A DNA stretch of 64,000 bases from NCBI GenBank assembly GCA_039566865.1, contig CM076955.1, forward strand, positions 16,413,501-16,477,500, in the 5' to 3' direction. Each line of letters starts with the position of its first letter. Position 1 is the first letter of the stretch. Under the pieces are notes generated by a model. That model searched no databases. It had not been told where the DNA came from and worked only from the letters and a program-made list of their open reading frames with translations. The stretch comes from Aurelia coerulea. Taxonomy: Eukaryota > Cnidaria > Scyphozoa > Semaeostomeae > Ulmaridae. Below are positions 42,831 through 54,088 of this stretch, piece after piece. The position numbers and the translations under genes are program-made.

Positions 42831-43276
42831 CATTGTTCTACGCTGTTTCACAAGCAAATCGTGTGAGAGAATGACGTCAAATTACTTTAATGAATACGCC
42901 CATTGTTGTTACAACGTACGGCTGCTTGGGTTCCTCATTAAGATCTCGTCAAGACTTTATTTCCTGGTAAGACATTTTTACTAATCACTAGCTTGACGTC
43001 TCAAAAGATTTTTCAAAATTTCTCTAATTAAAAGTCCCACCCATATTTTTAAGGCGTAAGGCTGGTGGTGTCGTCATAATTTGTATATATCTCAGCTTTA
43101 CGTTCATTTTCTCGTTTGCTATTCCAATGTCCCAGAAAAGTTACGTTATGCCCTGTTTGTGTGCTTCTGTGGAGGAGCTGTAATTTCAATGGCCCCACCA
43201 TTTTATGCATATTTGAATAGGACAGGTTTCAACTTAGAGCTTGAGACCTTGTTTGAAGCAATCTGATGAGTGGTTT
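42831..43276. other. unassigned DNA
   Basis: No gene or repeat recognised; a 61-codon plus frame (43081-43266) has no motif. Confidence 0.35.
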
Positions 43277-43469
43277 TGTTAGGGAGGCAAGATACGATTT
43301 GTCCTAGTCAAAGAGCACAGTGAAACAAGAATCTCCAGGTCATAATTTGAATGTGTCCCCCACCCCCCCCCCCGTACAGTAGGTTTATGCTCATGCGTAG
43401 TAGCGTTTTTGGTTGGAACTCTAACGGACACAAATTTCCTCGGACAAACCGTATCTCATCTCCAAGGTT
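43277..43469. repeat. foldback, GTTKGGGAG-GATACG ends, copy 1
   Basis: GTTAGGGAGGCAAGATACGA pairs with CCGTATCTCATCTCCAAGGT. The body shares CAGTAGGTTTATGCTCATGC and GGAACTCT with 46151-46327. A C run lies at 43363-43375. No duplication visible. Confidence 0.6.
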
Positions 43470-43597
43470 AGCTGATTTATGGTTTCTTCAAATACAGCAC
43501 TGCTTTCTTCTTTAGCAAAACTTTTTCAGAAAGCGTTCTCGGGTTCTAGAGTTGCATTGAGATGTTTTTTAATGTGCAAAAGGGTTGTTTATTATCA

Positions 43598-44412
43598 AGA
43601 CAACACTGTTCACTCTTTTACAAATCAACTTTAAATCAATTCTAAGGAAAAACACTTTGAATCCGTTCTAATGATGAAAAAGGGTGTTCGTTTCTACATC
43701 TGTATCTGGATCAGATTCAACAGCACATTTTTGCCTGTTGCAATTCGATGAAAGCAATTTTTAGTTAGTATCTAACTTTTGACAGAAGTAAGCATTCAAA
43801 ATTATGAGAAAGTATCACAAATTTAGTTGAACCCAAATTGAGATGGATGATGTAATATTCTGCGAATTGATTACGGAGTTTTTGAAGTATGACTTTTGAA
43901 ACAACGGATACATTTGTATTGTTGCATGAGGGTTGTATCTATTTCTACCTGGCATCCGAAGGTAGTTTTAGGACGCTGAGAAGCTCAGCTTATCAAAGCA
44001 GCGTCCTGGTCCTTCCACTCGATGTGACCGCACCTCGTGATTCCTTTAGCCTAGAATTACAGAGAATTGGCGACTCTCCTCACACTTTGTAGCAGGTTCG
44101 GCAGGACGAGGACTCGAACCATCAACCTTCAGATTGGTAGTCAAGCGTGCTACCACTGAGCCATCAGGGTCACTAGTGTTGCTAATCATCAAGGCAACAC
44201 TATTAACTCTTTCGAAAATGTAGAAAAATTCAATCGATTTTAAGGATGGTTAAGATTCGTTTTGTGCCCAAATCTGTATCATCATGGCACTGTTTTGACA
44301 GGGCAATTCGCAGAATGTAATTTTTGGCCAATGACTATTTTTTGAAAGAAATAAAGCATTCCAAATTATGAGAAAAGTATCCAAAATTAATTTGAACCCA
44401 AATTGAAATGCA
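43598..44412. repeat. diverged direct duplication split by a SINE
   Basis: CAAGACAACACTGTTCACTC (43598) to TTGAACCCAAATTGAGATG (about 43843) recurs from 44190 (CAAGGCAACACTATTAACTC) to 44412 with many small differences. The SINE 43938-44174 lies between the copies. Confidence 0.7.
43938..44174 (-). mobile_element. tRNA-derived SINE, family 1, full-length copy
   Basis: On the minus strand TGGCTCAGTGGTAGCACGC (intact A box) and GGTTCGAGTCC (B box) lead a body collinear with 16818-17064 (TGTGAGGAGAGTCGCCAA, TAAGCTGAGCTTCTCAGCG), ending GGATGCCAGGTAGAAATAG. Flanking duplications are not clear. Confidence 0.92.
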
Positions 44413-45690
44413 TCTTGCAAGCAGGTCTGGTTGTGAAAGTTTCATCAAAATTTTAAGATATTTACAGTGAAGTTTTAAGTGTTGAAAGTGTGAGCAAATA
44501 AAGTTTTAAAGACAAATGACGGATATATAGCGCCTAGTTTAAAAATAGAACAAAAGATGGCTTAGTGCTTTCATTTGTCCAACTGACTTGCTAATCTCTC
44601 GATATCATCAAATACAATGGAATACAATAGGCTATATTTAGATTGCCCAGGCCCCTGATTTAGATCACCTTATATCTCCGTCATTTGTCTTTAATGAAAC
44701 GTAGCTTGAAGAGAAAGTTGAGAATAACGAAGTTATTGTAAGCAGGTACTGCATACCAGTTAGTTTGCTCTGCTAATTTCTGTTTTCAACAAAACACGAA
44801 CAATAGCAATGTTTTAGTGCAAACACTCAGTAGGAGGTTGCATTTAATTTTCTCTTTATGAAGAACCCGTCTGGTGAAAATATAGTCATTCAAGAGGACG
44901 GGCCTTTTGTTGTTTACAGACAACAGTTGGTTATGCCAATGCAGTTAAGGTTTCTGCTTAAAGTTACTGAAGAACGTTCAAGAAAGAATGCTCTAGTTTC
45001 AAGTTAATTCAGGTTGGTTGGTTTCTTCTTGAAAGTTAGTTGCAGGAGAACTGGTTGCAGTTTCTCTTCAAAGTTACTGTTAAATGTTCAAGGAATAATG
45101 TTCTGTGTTAAGATATTCGTAGAAGCTATATGATAAAACTACAACGAAATCGCAGGTCCATTTGAGCGTTATCACTATCACCGATAACGATAAGCATTCC
45201 TGATCATCAAACAATTTTTAGAGTTTAGATAAAGATCCAACCTTTCTCCGGTTGCCAGTTTCTGTAACCCAAAATTTTCCAAGATTTATTAGAAAAATTA
45301 CTAAACCTTCCTCAAATATGACGTTCATATGACAAATTCTCTAAGAAATGTTGCCTTTAAAAGATTAAAACTTATACTTAGATTTTACCCTCTTTATCAC
45401 ATTAACTATCGTAAAATATAGGTGAAGGTGAAGTTGCGGTTTTTGGCCTTGTTCTTTACCTTGCTAAATTACGGGCCAAGTTTTCATCATTTTGCAGAAC
45501 TATGGGCCATATTTTTATCAGGTTTGCGGAATTATGGAATGGTAATAAATGCAACTATAGACTCTGCAAACATACGTCCCAAAAGTTTGGTGTCTAACAG
45601 GATAGACAATTTGCTTGTGCTTTTTCCTTTGATATACATTGCCTATTTTGATAATTCTTTTTTCCTAAATTGTAAATTGTAAATATGTAA
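44413..45690. other. unassigned DNA with a weak 105-bp repeat
   Basis: AAAGTTACTGAAGAACGTTC near 44960 and AAAGTTACTGTTAAATGTTC near 45066 are part of two similar 50-bp blocks. No gene recognised; the 86-codon frame at 45422-45682 has no motif. Confidence 0.4.
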
Positions 45691-45694
45691 TAAA

Positions 45695-45741
45695 GTAGGC
45701 CCTAATTAGCTGTAAATTAGCTATTTTCAATTCTTGCCTAC
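45695..45741. repeat. 47-bp GTAGGC/GCCTAC block
   Basis: GTAGGC and GCCTAC bracket TAGCTGTAAATTAGCTA, as at 10819-10862. It may be a very short element, but no target duplication is present here. Confidence 0.4.
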
Positions 45742-45747
45742 TGTAAA

Positions 45748-45768
45748 CCTAGGGTTAGGGTTAGGTTT
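45748..45768. repeat. short interstitial telomere-like run
   Basis: CCTAGGGTTAGGGTTAGGTT contains two and a half TTAGGG units, the animal telomere repeat. The run is too short to indicate a chromosome end. Confidence 0.5.
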
Positions 45769-46150
45769 ATGATTATGATGATAATGATTAACAAGCAAAA
45801 GGTTCTTCCGGCACACAGCTGTGGAGCTGTGACTTTTTCCAGACTCTGAAAATTTTGATAATAATTAGAAACGAGTGAGCGTGATTAAGAAATAATTCAA
45901 CAAAGTTCAAGGTAGCCTAATAACATTGTTTATCGAATAGCTTTATTCGATTGTGGTACCAGAGTTTTTATTTCAAGAATAAATTTTCAGTTCTTTATTC
46001 AAGCTGTGGTTGTTAGGAAAATTAGATCATCCACGTAGCTTTTCATTTTTCGCAGTTTCTTGAGAGTTTCCCTTCTGAGTTTTGTGTTCATATGATAGAA
46101 CCCCAGTTCTCTTGAAATTTCCTGATTTAACTTTGCAATTCAAAGTAATT

Positions 46151-46327
46151 GTTGGGGAGATGAGATACGGTTTGTCTGAGGAAACTTATGTGTCCCCCCG
46201 TACAGTAGGTTAATGCTCATGCGCCCATCAGAGTTCCAACCCAAAACGCTACTGCGCATGAGCATTAACCTACTGCACGGGGGGACACATAAGTTTCCTC
46301 GGACAAACCGCATCTCGTCTCCCCAAC
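46151..46327. mobile_element. foldback, GTTGGGGAGATGAGATACG ends, copy 2
   Basis: Arms of more than 70 bp pair almost perfectly (GGTTTGTCTGAGGAAACTTA with TAAGTTTCCTCGGACAAACC; CAGTAGGTTAATGCTCATGC with its complement). The flanks aagtaatt and aagtaaga match at six of eight positions, a possible 8-bp duplication. Confidence 0.8.
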
Positions 46328-46335
46328 AAGTAAGA

Positions 46336-47690
46336 ACGATGTAAATTACCGAAAATCTTAGCTTAAAGGTAAGAATAGTGTTTTGCCGAATTTGTTGACA
46401 TTGGTGTTGATTATAAGTTGTAGAATTGCAAGAATAGAAAACTGTTTGTACTGTTAAGTTGAGATTCAATGATGCATGCAACACCTACTTATTTGAAGTA
46501 CACTGAAACGACTGAAACGTTTATTTGGCAGCCTTCGCGTTGTCTATGGCATCAAGTAAACACAATAAGCAGTAGCGGAGATAGAGGGGGGGCAGGGGGG
46601 GGGGCGGCGGCCCCCCCCCCCCACAACGACTCAAAAGAGGTTTGTCGGAAAATTTGTCGGAAATTTTTCTTGCTTGGAAACGACTGTCGGAAAGCTATCG
46701 GAAGATCTGAAATAAAAACTTTCATTAAAATTGCTGCCTGTTGAAAATACTTGTAGAACTACGAGCACAACACAATTCAGCCTGTGTTCCAGACTCTTAG
46801 CGCAATGATCAAGACTTATTTGCGCATCACGATATCTGAAAAGAGACTCTGATTTATAGCATGCATTTCAATCAGCAGAGAAGTAGTTACTAATATTGAC
46901 ATCAGAGAACTGCAAAATACAGTTTATAGCAAAAATTGAGAAAGATTTCTGCACGATAAGATTTTCATTTTTGCCTGAAAACGATGACTGATACACTTTT
47001 AAGAGAAAAGACAGGTCTCTTTTTTTAATGCTTCTCCAGTTGCTGCAGGATATTTGAGCAAATAATTTGCTTTTAAAACCTTTAAAACGGACTCATCGTT
47101 ATAAATTACAGATGCAACATTAGACACTTAAAGTGACCAGCAGTCGAAGAAGGAAAATTTGTTAGGCTCCTAAAAGAACACCAAACTGACAAGTCGATTT
47201 AAAACCACGGGAACAAAAGGAAATACGTGGCTTTGGACATCAGACGACGGATGCGCCTTTTTGGAAACTGTTGACTGTTCGTTGCAATTTATTGCAGCTA
47301 CCAACGCGTATGTTCTCTCCACTCACGGTTGCAGGTAAATCTCCTTTGTTTCTCATGCTCGTGTACAGGGCTTAAAAAACGAAGTAGCATGGTAGCAGCG
47401 CTCCGAGGGAGGTAACTGAAATGCTTAAATTTCTCAGGAAGGAATAAGGGAAAAGGGACAGATAGAAGAAGAAAAAGGTATACGATTGGGCGGTATACAG
47501 GGAGAGGAAAGTGTGTGAGAAGAAACGATGGTGTGCTTAACTTGCTAACTCTTTTGATTTTTAGCCCTGCTCAAAGGTCAGAGATGCAAAAACGCTACAC
47601 ACCCACAAACCTGGTTTGGTGGAAGTTTTGAGCAAAATATCGAGGAAGGTTATTTCAAAAGATAAGAATATGGGAAAATTCAATTTGCAA
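46336..47690. other. unassigned DNA with hAT-like left end
   Basis: CAGTAGCGGAGATAGAGGGG at 46571 followed by G and C runs resembles a hAT-like left end, but I found no right end. AGCCTGTGTTCCAGAC at 46780 resembles the end of the 44-bp element at 20643. No gene seen. Confidence 0.4.
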
Positions 47691-48000
47691 GGCAGGAAGA
47701 GTCCAAGCCAATGTAAAGGTTGATGTCCCAAAAATTTTCTAACTGACGTTGATAACAGAAGAAATACCACAAAATTGTAATATTTCCCATTTTCGCATTA
47801 GCAAACATTGGATCGAGAGAGACATTCTGAGCCAAGCTAGGTAGTGTTTCTACTCAAAATTTTTCTGAAATGGTGGTGGTTCATCTAAAGCTATTACAAA
47901 TTGTTCGAAGTTGCCACTCTAGCATTGGCAAAAATGAGATCAGGAGAGCTGTTCTAAGCCAAAGTAAAAGACGCGCCCTCAAAAATTTTCCCAAGGGTAA
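47690..48000. repeat. degenerate tandem repeat, period about 125 bp
   Basis: AGAGTCCAAGCCAATGTAAA (47697), ACATTCTGAGCCAAGCTAGG (47821) and GCTGTTCTAAGCCAAAGTAA (47948) start similar blocks that each reach a CAAAAATTTTYC segment. Preceded in each by a GGCA/GCAAA-rich stretch. Confidence 0.6.
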
Positions 48001-48227
48001 AAGACCCCTAATTTCAATGTCCCTAGTTAATCTAAACTGGCTACGCCAATGGAAAATTCACTGAAATTCTTGAAAAAATCATCAATAATCGTTATGGATA
48101 AAGCTTTAACTGGGTGTGCGAACCACCTTTATCGGGCAAAAAAATGCCCTCAATCGCGCAAAATTTATGGTAAACAATGGAATTTGAGTGGGGCAGCCCC
48201 CATGGATTTTTTCTTTCCGTACGCTTA

Positions 48228-48292
48228 TGGGAGTGCACATCCCGTCAGCAAAATATGGCAAATTATACCAGGTACCACCCCCCCCCCAGGTG
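48228..48292. mobile_element. right-end fragment of a G-end family element
   Basis: GGGAGTGCACATCCCGTCAG followed by about 40 bp and a C run (48283-48291) copies the right subterminal layout of 57814-58306 (GCGGCACATCCCGTCAGG... C run). No left end or duplication is visible. Confidence 0.55.
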
Positions 48293-48471
48293 CCAAACAC
48301 AGGCAACTTATACCCCAACTTACCATGCTCGCCTGTCGGATCATTAATGGGCTTTGCCCCCCCCCCCCCCCCACCGACAATTCCTAGCTACGCCTCTGAC
48401 CATAAGACATCAAAATTTAAGTTAAATCTTCTTGTCTTCAACTGTTTGATATCGAGAGTATACGAATAATA

Positions 48472-48636
48472 CAGGGCCGTAGGAAGAAGCTTCGGATTGG
48501 GGGGGGCAATTGTTCTTAAAACAATAGAGAACAATACATCTAAATAAGTCATGTGACGTAGCACCATTGTTTTAAAGAATTATTGGGGGGCTTGAGCCCC
48601 CCTGCCCCCCCCCCCCCCCCGCTTCCTACGGGCCTG
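48472..48636. mobile_element. hAT-like MITE, CAGGGCCGTAGGAAG ends
   Basis: The exact duplication gaataata (48464-48471, 48637-48644) flanks ends CAGGGCCGTAGGAAG and CTTCCTACGGGCCTG. The 165-bp body is G-rich after the left end and C-rich before the right end, with GGGGGGCTTGAGCCCCCC inside. It is non-coding and a near relative of 18669-18839. Confidence 0.95.
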
Positions 48637-48853
48637 GAATAATATGCTCCTTCGAAGCAGCTCTTAAAGCATGAACACTTTCCTATCTGGAATTTCCTTT
48701 TCTATCTTACTTTTCATGAACGCAAAATTCATTAAAAGCTATGCTTTCGTGACTTCCACAGCTCTCCTTTTAGATGCGCCCTAGTTGGATGAAAATTTGT
48801 TTTCATATCGCTATCTACAAGGTATCTCAAAATGATTGCTCTATATTAACATA

Positions 48854-49380
48854 GGTTCCAAATCTTTGAAAAGGCTGGTGTAAAATCCAGTGACCTATTT
48901 CTTTGAACTGAATGATGTCAAAGAAAGTTTAGCTATTTATCTATAATTCTACCGTTGCACTTTTCTGAAATCTTCAATATTTTCAGAATTAGCATGCTTT
49001 TCTTCTTCTTCAAGAATTTTCAAAAAATTTTCAAAAAATTTTCAAAAAAAACTTTAAACTATCGTAATTTCTAAACTGTTTGACGCAACGTGAAATAATT
49101 TCGAAGAAAACCATGGTTTATGAATGCCTACAATATGGCCTCAAGCAAAAGTCTGTCACTCATCTGGTTTCTGATTTAGAAATTTGATGACGTCACATCT
49201 TCAAATGAGTTGAAATAGAAGATACGCTGTAATTTTGAAAAATATTCAAAATATTTGAAAAGTCCAACGGTAGAAGAATAGAGAAGTCTCTAAAGTTTCT
49301 TTCAAGCCATTCAATCGGAAGAAATAGGTCATTGAATTTTACACCCACCTTTTTACGCCCCGAGTTAAAGATTTGGAACC
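48854..49380. mobile_element. foldback, GGTTCCAAATCTTT ends
   Basis: GGTTCCAAATCTTTGAAAAG pairs with AGATTTGGAACC ending 49380; inner GGTGTAAAATCCAGTGACCT pairs with AGGTCATTGAATTTTACACC. TGATGACGTCA and AAACCATGGTTTATG match 33251-34164. TA flanks both ends, and tgctctatatt (48837-48847) recurs as tgctctctatatt at 49383-49395. Confidence 0.8.
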
Positions 49381-49469
49381 TATGCTCTCTATATTTGCTA
49401 TGGAAGTCACAGCTCTATATTTGCATGGCTGCTATGTTTCAATGTTCATGTTTCTGACATTTTTTATAC

Positions 49470-49870
49470 ATATATTCCAAATAAAATGTTACAATACACA
49501 TTACGAGCTACACTGCTTACAAAATTACTCTACAATACTACTAGGACGATCAACCCCAGGGCGAAAAGGCTGTGTCTACCACGAGGCCATTAAATAAAGA
49601 TAACAAAAGAAAGAAACTACTTTAACTATGCAACAATTCCTACAAACAAGTTACAAAGTTGGGTGGCTTATGAAAGGATGGGTAAATGACTACAGAAATT
49701 CTCTCTAATCGACCAGTTTCATGGATAAAATGTAGCGGAAGCTCAAGAATATGTCTATTCACTGAATTGAGAAAACTTTATCACCATACAATAAAAGTTG
49801 GAATAAAGCTTTTTAAATCAATCTGATATTTCTTGATAGAAAAGACCCCAACTTAGCATTTGAGAACTTG
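49470..49870 (-). pseudogene. LINE C-terminus and 3' end
   Basis: The minus strand carries FQLLLYGDK-like coding sequence (about 49800-49770), then a frame break, then HETGR-like codons, and a 3' UTR with GGCCTCGTGGTAGACACAG and GTAGTATTGTAGAGTAATTT. It aligns with 13195-13546 through CGACCAGTTTC and TTTATCACCATACA. Too broken to give a product. Confidence 0.68.
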
Positions 49871-50143
49871 CTTTCGTAATTGTAACTCTACAAGGATGTC
49901 GAAATTGGAGGTTACTTCAACCCAGAGCATTTTTCGTACACCTAAACTGTTAAAGCCATGTGAAATTGGTTTGAAAGCGCTTCCAGGCTAGTTTTCTTAT
50001 TTTTCATAGCAGGAATATCAAATTGGCATAAGCTATGAACATTCAGATAAGAATGTCTGCATCTTCTTTAAACATGGTAATGTTTGAAACAAGATTTAGG
50101 GAGCATTTCATGTGTTCATGAAAGAATTTGCGTGGGGAGGATC

Positions 50144-50532
50144 CCCGGGGGGTCTACCTTGGAGAAAAACAACGGGGATGTGCCTGCCGGAACAAAATGT
50201 TATGATCCTGTCCCGGAATAAAATTCTGAAGACATAATACCTGTCCTGGAATAAGATTTGGAAAACTGATAGTTCTGAAGAAAATGAGAGTATACTTTTC
50301 GCTAATTGCTTTCGCTAGTAAAATTTTCATTTAATAATTTCATAAATTGAAGCGTTTCTTTAAATGATTATGATAATCTGACCTGTCCTGGAAAAAGTAG
50401 CTCTAATGGACATACCGGTCCCGGAATAAAGGTGCAAAAGGTATAATCCTGTCCCGGAATTTTCAGCCGAAAATGACACCCTATTGGCAGGCATATCCCC
50501 GGGTTGCCATTGTATTAAGTAGACCCCCCGGG
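50144..50532. mobile_element. G-end family element with 8-bp TSD, copy 4
   Basis: The exact duplication ggaggatc (50136-50143, 50533-50540) flanks CCCGGGGGGTCTACCTTG and complement TAGACCCCCCGGG. The box ACGGGGATGTGCCTGCCGGA (50172) and its inverted partner GGCAGGCATATCCCCGGG (about 50486) are present. Between them, CCTGTCCCGGAATAAAA-type units recur about five times. The 389-bp element is non-coding. Confidence 0.95.
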
Positions 50533-50703
50533 GGAGGATCAAAATGCTATTCATTGGTAAAAAAAATTATACCTCCAAGCACTTTCTGGCAGTTAATTGT
50601 GGACGTTTGTTGTTGGAATTGCTTGTAACTTGTTGTTCAGTAGACATGCCGACTTGAAAATACTTTTGATACTGAAAAATGAGCTAGAAGGTTACATACT
50701 TTA

Positions 50704-50941
50704 AAGGAATTGAGTCCATATAAATAGCTGAGCGTTAACGCTATGCTGACAAACTGCTGACGGCCCTTTGTTATAGCACAATTGTGCTAAAGTCATTAGT
50801 AGTGGAGATCAAAGACTTCTTAATCCTTGCTTTCTTAATCCTTGCTAATGACTTTAGCACAATTGTGCGATAACAAAGGGCCGTCAGCAGTTTGTCAGCA
50901 TAGCCGTTAACGCTCAGCTATTTATATGGACTCAATTCCTT
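50704..50941. mobile_element. TA-inserting hairpin MITE, AAGGAATTGAGTCC ends
   Basis: TA at 50702-50703 and 50942-50943 flank arms of about 105 bp that pair almost perfectly (GAGCGTTAACGCTATGCTGA, GACGGCCCTTTGTTAT, GCACAATTGTGC). The centre holds TTCTTAATCCTTGC twice. It sits exactly at the 3' border of the LINE 50945-51252. Confidence 0.88.
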
Positions 50942-50944
50942 TAT

Positions 50945-51252
50945 TCTCGTTTTTTCTTTATACTGTCATAAGAATTTACAGAAACAGACATAAAGTTACA
51001 AGACAATACCACAAGGAGCATAGAAATACATAGGAACCCTGTCCCTGTGGCACTACAAAAACGATTTTACAAATAAACAAGAAAGAAAATATCAGGAGAG
51101 AGGAGATTTACAAATTTTCTTTACCGATTTATTCAAAGACCTCGATATATCCCAGCGCTGTTGTGAGAATGTTTGCATTTGAATCAAACGATAACTGTTC
51201 ATGGCCATAGAGGATCATTTTTAGCAGCTCTTCATTTGAAAGACTTATTTAA
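50945..51252 (-). pseudogene. LINE reverse transcriptase C-terminus and 3' UTR
   Basis: The minus strand encodes SLSNEELLKMILYGHEQLSF, then DSNANILTTALGYIEVFE and a stop at 51131-51129. This parallels NLSNEVLTQLLLYGDKNLNN of the LINE at 13195-14160, so the two are different members of one clade. Upstream, a stop and frame break end the homology. The 3' UTR contains TGTAGTGCCACAGGGACAGG and reaches the border at about 50945. Confidence 0.78.
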
Positions 51253-51305
51253 CCATGAGGCAACAATATCGCAATTACACTGTTGAGAAAACCACGTCTA
51301 CTTGC

Positions 51306-51598
51306 CCCGGGGGGGGAGTACATGATTTGAGGATGGACGGGGGTCTGCCGCCCAGTTTTCAGAAAGCTACCCTCTTCTAATTACCGAAACGAGTTTTGGT
51401 ACCCACTTTTATGATGAATTTTGGCGGAAAACTGCCCATTTTAACCATTTTTTCCGAGTTTCAGCGAAACCCCACCCATGTTTATGGAAAATCTGCTGAA
51501 AAAGGATCCTTGTTTAGAGAATTTTGGGCCCAAAAACCCACCCATATGGGCGGCACATACCCGTACCATAAATATGTTTTGTACCCCCCCCCCCCGGG
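51306..51598 (+). mobile_element. G-end family element with 8-bp TSD, copy 5
   Basis: The exact duplication ctacttgc (51298-51305, 51599-51606) flanks CCCGGGGGGGAGTACATGAT and the complement GTACCCCCCCCCCCGGG. The boxes are GACGGGGGTCTGCCGCCC (from about 51336) and GGGCGGCACATACCCGTACC (from about 51549). The body is collinear, inverted, with 54089-54389 (AGCTACCCTCTTCTAATTAC, TTTTGGCGGAAAACTGCCCA). Taken here as plus orientation. Confidence 0.95.
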
Positions 51599-51606
51599 CT
51601 ACTTGC

Positions 51607-53554
51607 AGCCCTTGCAGCATCAGGTTACGCTCTGAAAGGGGAAACCTGGAATTTTGGCTTCATTTTGCGATAACTGAGCGATTACTCGTTAACTCTACTG
51701 AAGCAAGGTCTCAAACTCTAAGTTGCAGCCTTCTCTATTCAAAAATACGAAGAACGTTAAAATTGATGTCATAGCTCCTCTACAGTAGCCTTCCAAACAG
51801 AGCGTAAATCTTCTGAGACAGCCTGTAGTCTCTCTAACAATAATGATGATAATAATAATCTCTGCAGGCCTAGCCATATCACACGTCATCAAAAGGTCAG
51901 ATAATGAACTGTAACAGGTCATTTACTGCGATTAGAAGCAAGATTTTACGAATTCTTGTGCTTAAACACCGTCGTCTTGACAAGGTAGGGATCTTCACAA
52001 ATTGCTTTCATTAAATATGGCGAGGAGTTGACGATAAGAAGAAGGCTTGGCAGGTTGTACACAGAAAGAATTATTAAATTCATTGTTTTAGATCGTCCAG
52101 TATATGCAAAAACATTCATCACTAAGGAATGATTTACAATAGAAATTGTTATTATTTTTATTACATATGGTACTTTGTAATCGAATTGAATCTTTGACCT
52201 GAGATCGAGCAGAAAGTTAGCTCGAGCTTTGCCTTTTTGGTTGTGTTGTGCTCAGTCTGTATGCCATTTACGGAATAGACGAATAGGTAAGGGAAAATGC
52301 GTCTTGGTGTTGAGAGGAAGTGAAGTTAGCAGATAATTGTGTTTACACCACAGCATTGAATTCGCTATGTTGCAGAGATTTTTATTGACACCACAGTTTT
52401 GAATCCGATATTTGGCAGAGAGTTTTATTTACACCGAAACACTATTCAATATTAATACGTGGTTTATAAAAGCATTCATTCTGCTTTGTCGATATTGGTG
52501 TGTTTGGCTGGACCGTGGTAAGGTGGGTTCCTTGAAAGACTTCACTTTTTTGTTTCTCATTTCAATAGTCCTGTAGATTTTAGTTCTGAAAATTCCTTGC
52601 GGAAAAGATAAATGCCTGGAGATTCGTTTTGATTACACATCTAAAGATGATTTTCAGGTACTTCCATTTAGAATTATTTTCTGTATTAAAGTCTGTCACA
52701 AATAAGATGTCACATGAAAACGTCCGTGAATAAAACAATTGAAGTGTTTGCATGAGTAATTTTGCGTTATAGCAAATCTCACGTGATCTCTAATTTGAGC
52801 ACTGTAAGCACTATTAAAATAACCTCACTACGTAGCATATTACAATTTAAGTCATATTTTTTACAAATGCTTTTATGTGATATTTTCCTTTTAACTTTCA
52901 AAACTAAGTTTTTGATCTTACTTTGACAGTTAGCCCTGTTATAAAGAATTGTTTGCTCTTTGTAGATAAATCATTATAGGCTAGCAATTTTAAATCTTTC
53001 ACATTATTCTTATTATTATTATCATTATCATTTTTTGCTTCACATTTAGCAACAAATCTTGTAGAAACTCCGCGTCTTCTGCAGTCGACTTTTATAAAAA
53101 TGTAACACTGCTATGGAAATTAAGGTGAACAAGAGATATTGCTATCTGAAGATTTGCACCCTTCAGCTATCTGTTAATATTTGAAATTTGAGCCTGAATG
53201 TTTTCAGCATAAGATCTCTTATCTGGGTCTCCAGCCTTGATTTCGAGTCCGCGTTTTAAGCTGCGTCAGTTGACAGGCAATCAGTATCACTCATATTGAC
53301 CATATTCATTGGCTTCTCTTTGTTCTATCATTTGCGCATATATTTACGTGCCTTTTTAGCAAACATTGCGCATGCAAACACCACTGCGCCTGGGATGTGT
53401 GATTGGAACAATAGAGCAAAGTGCGTCGCAAACTTTCCCATCGAGCCTATTTCAAAGATTTACATGCTGCTCCCCAGCGCAAATCAACTAAAGGAGCATA
53501 TGAATCAGATCTTTATAAGCAACACTGCACGACTGGTTGGTGCATCATTTGTTT
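51607..53554. other. unassigned DNA with a weak 56-bp repeat
   Basis: TTTACACCACAGCATTGAAT (52341), TTGACACCACAGTTTTGAAT (52385) and TTTACACCGAAACAC (52430) head two to three similar units. A TTATTATTATCATTATC microsatellite lies near 53008. Frames at 53296-53636 have no recognised motif. Confidence 0.4.
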
Positions 53555-53770
53555 GATTGAATGGCTTGAAAGGAATTTCATCCACTTCATTATAAGTTTT
53601 TCTTGGCAATCTTTGATACCTTCATTATTTTCATGATTATTGGATGTTTCTTTTCGTTAAAGAATTAACGAAAAGCCTTGAGAAAAATGAAAATCGCTGT
53701 GAATCCTAAATTAATGAAGGAAAAATGGTACAATCTTCAACAAAACCACGGGTAACATGAAGACTAACTG
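53555..53770. mobile_element. fragment of the GGGCTCAAATC foldback family
   Basis: ATGGCTTGAAAGGAATTTCA and GTGAATCCTAAATTAATGA...CTTCAACAAAACCACGG follow the order seen inside 33660-33900 (GATTGCTTGAAAGGAACTTA, GTAAATCCTAAACTACTAGA, CTTCAAGAAAACCATAG). Both ends are missing. Confidence 0.5.
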
Positions 53771-54080
53771 TTGGCCGATAGGCCTCTTTTGGTTCTTGTC
53801 TGTTATGGCCTAATGCCCAAAAATCAACAACCTTCGCAACATACATTTGTTGACTAAAGCATGCATAGCATAAATTAAAAGTTGAAAGCACCATGTTTGT
53901 TCTTCTTCTGTGTTCATCTGCTCTCGTAATATCGAAACTGTCAAGTCACACTGCAAGTGATCCAGCAACCCGCCATCACTCGTTTCGTTAGGCCTGATTT
54001 TGAAATGCGCCTCCAGCAGGGAAAGCATAAGGAGGAGGAGAAAGAAGGATAGACTTGACAAGTTTCGATAATACGAGAGC
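53771..54080. other. unassigned DNA
   Basis: Only short frames on the minus strand; nothing recognised. Confidence 0.35.
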
Positions 54081-54088
54081 AGATGAAC

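Noticed and set aside
45748..45768. TTAGGG run as a chromosome end
   Set aside because: Only two and a half units, flanked by ordinary sequence on both sides.
46571..46625. Complete hAT-like element at the G/C runs
   Set aside because: The left end CAGTAGCGGAGATAG is plausible but I found no complementary right end or duplication.
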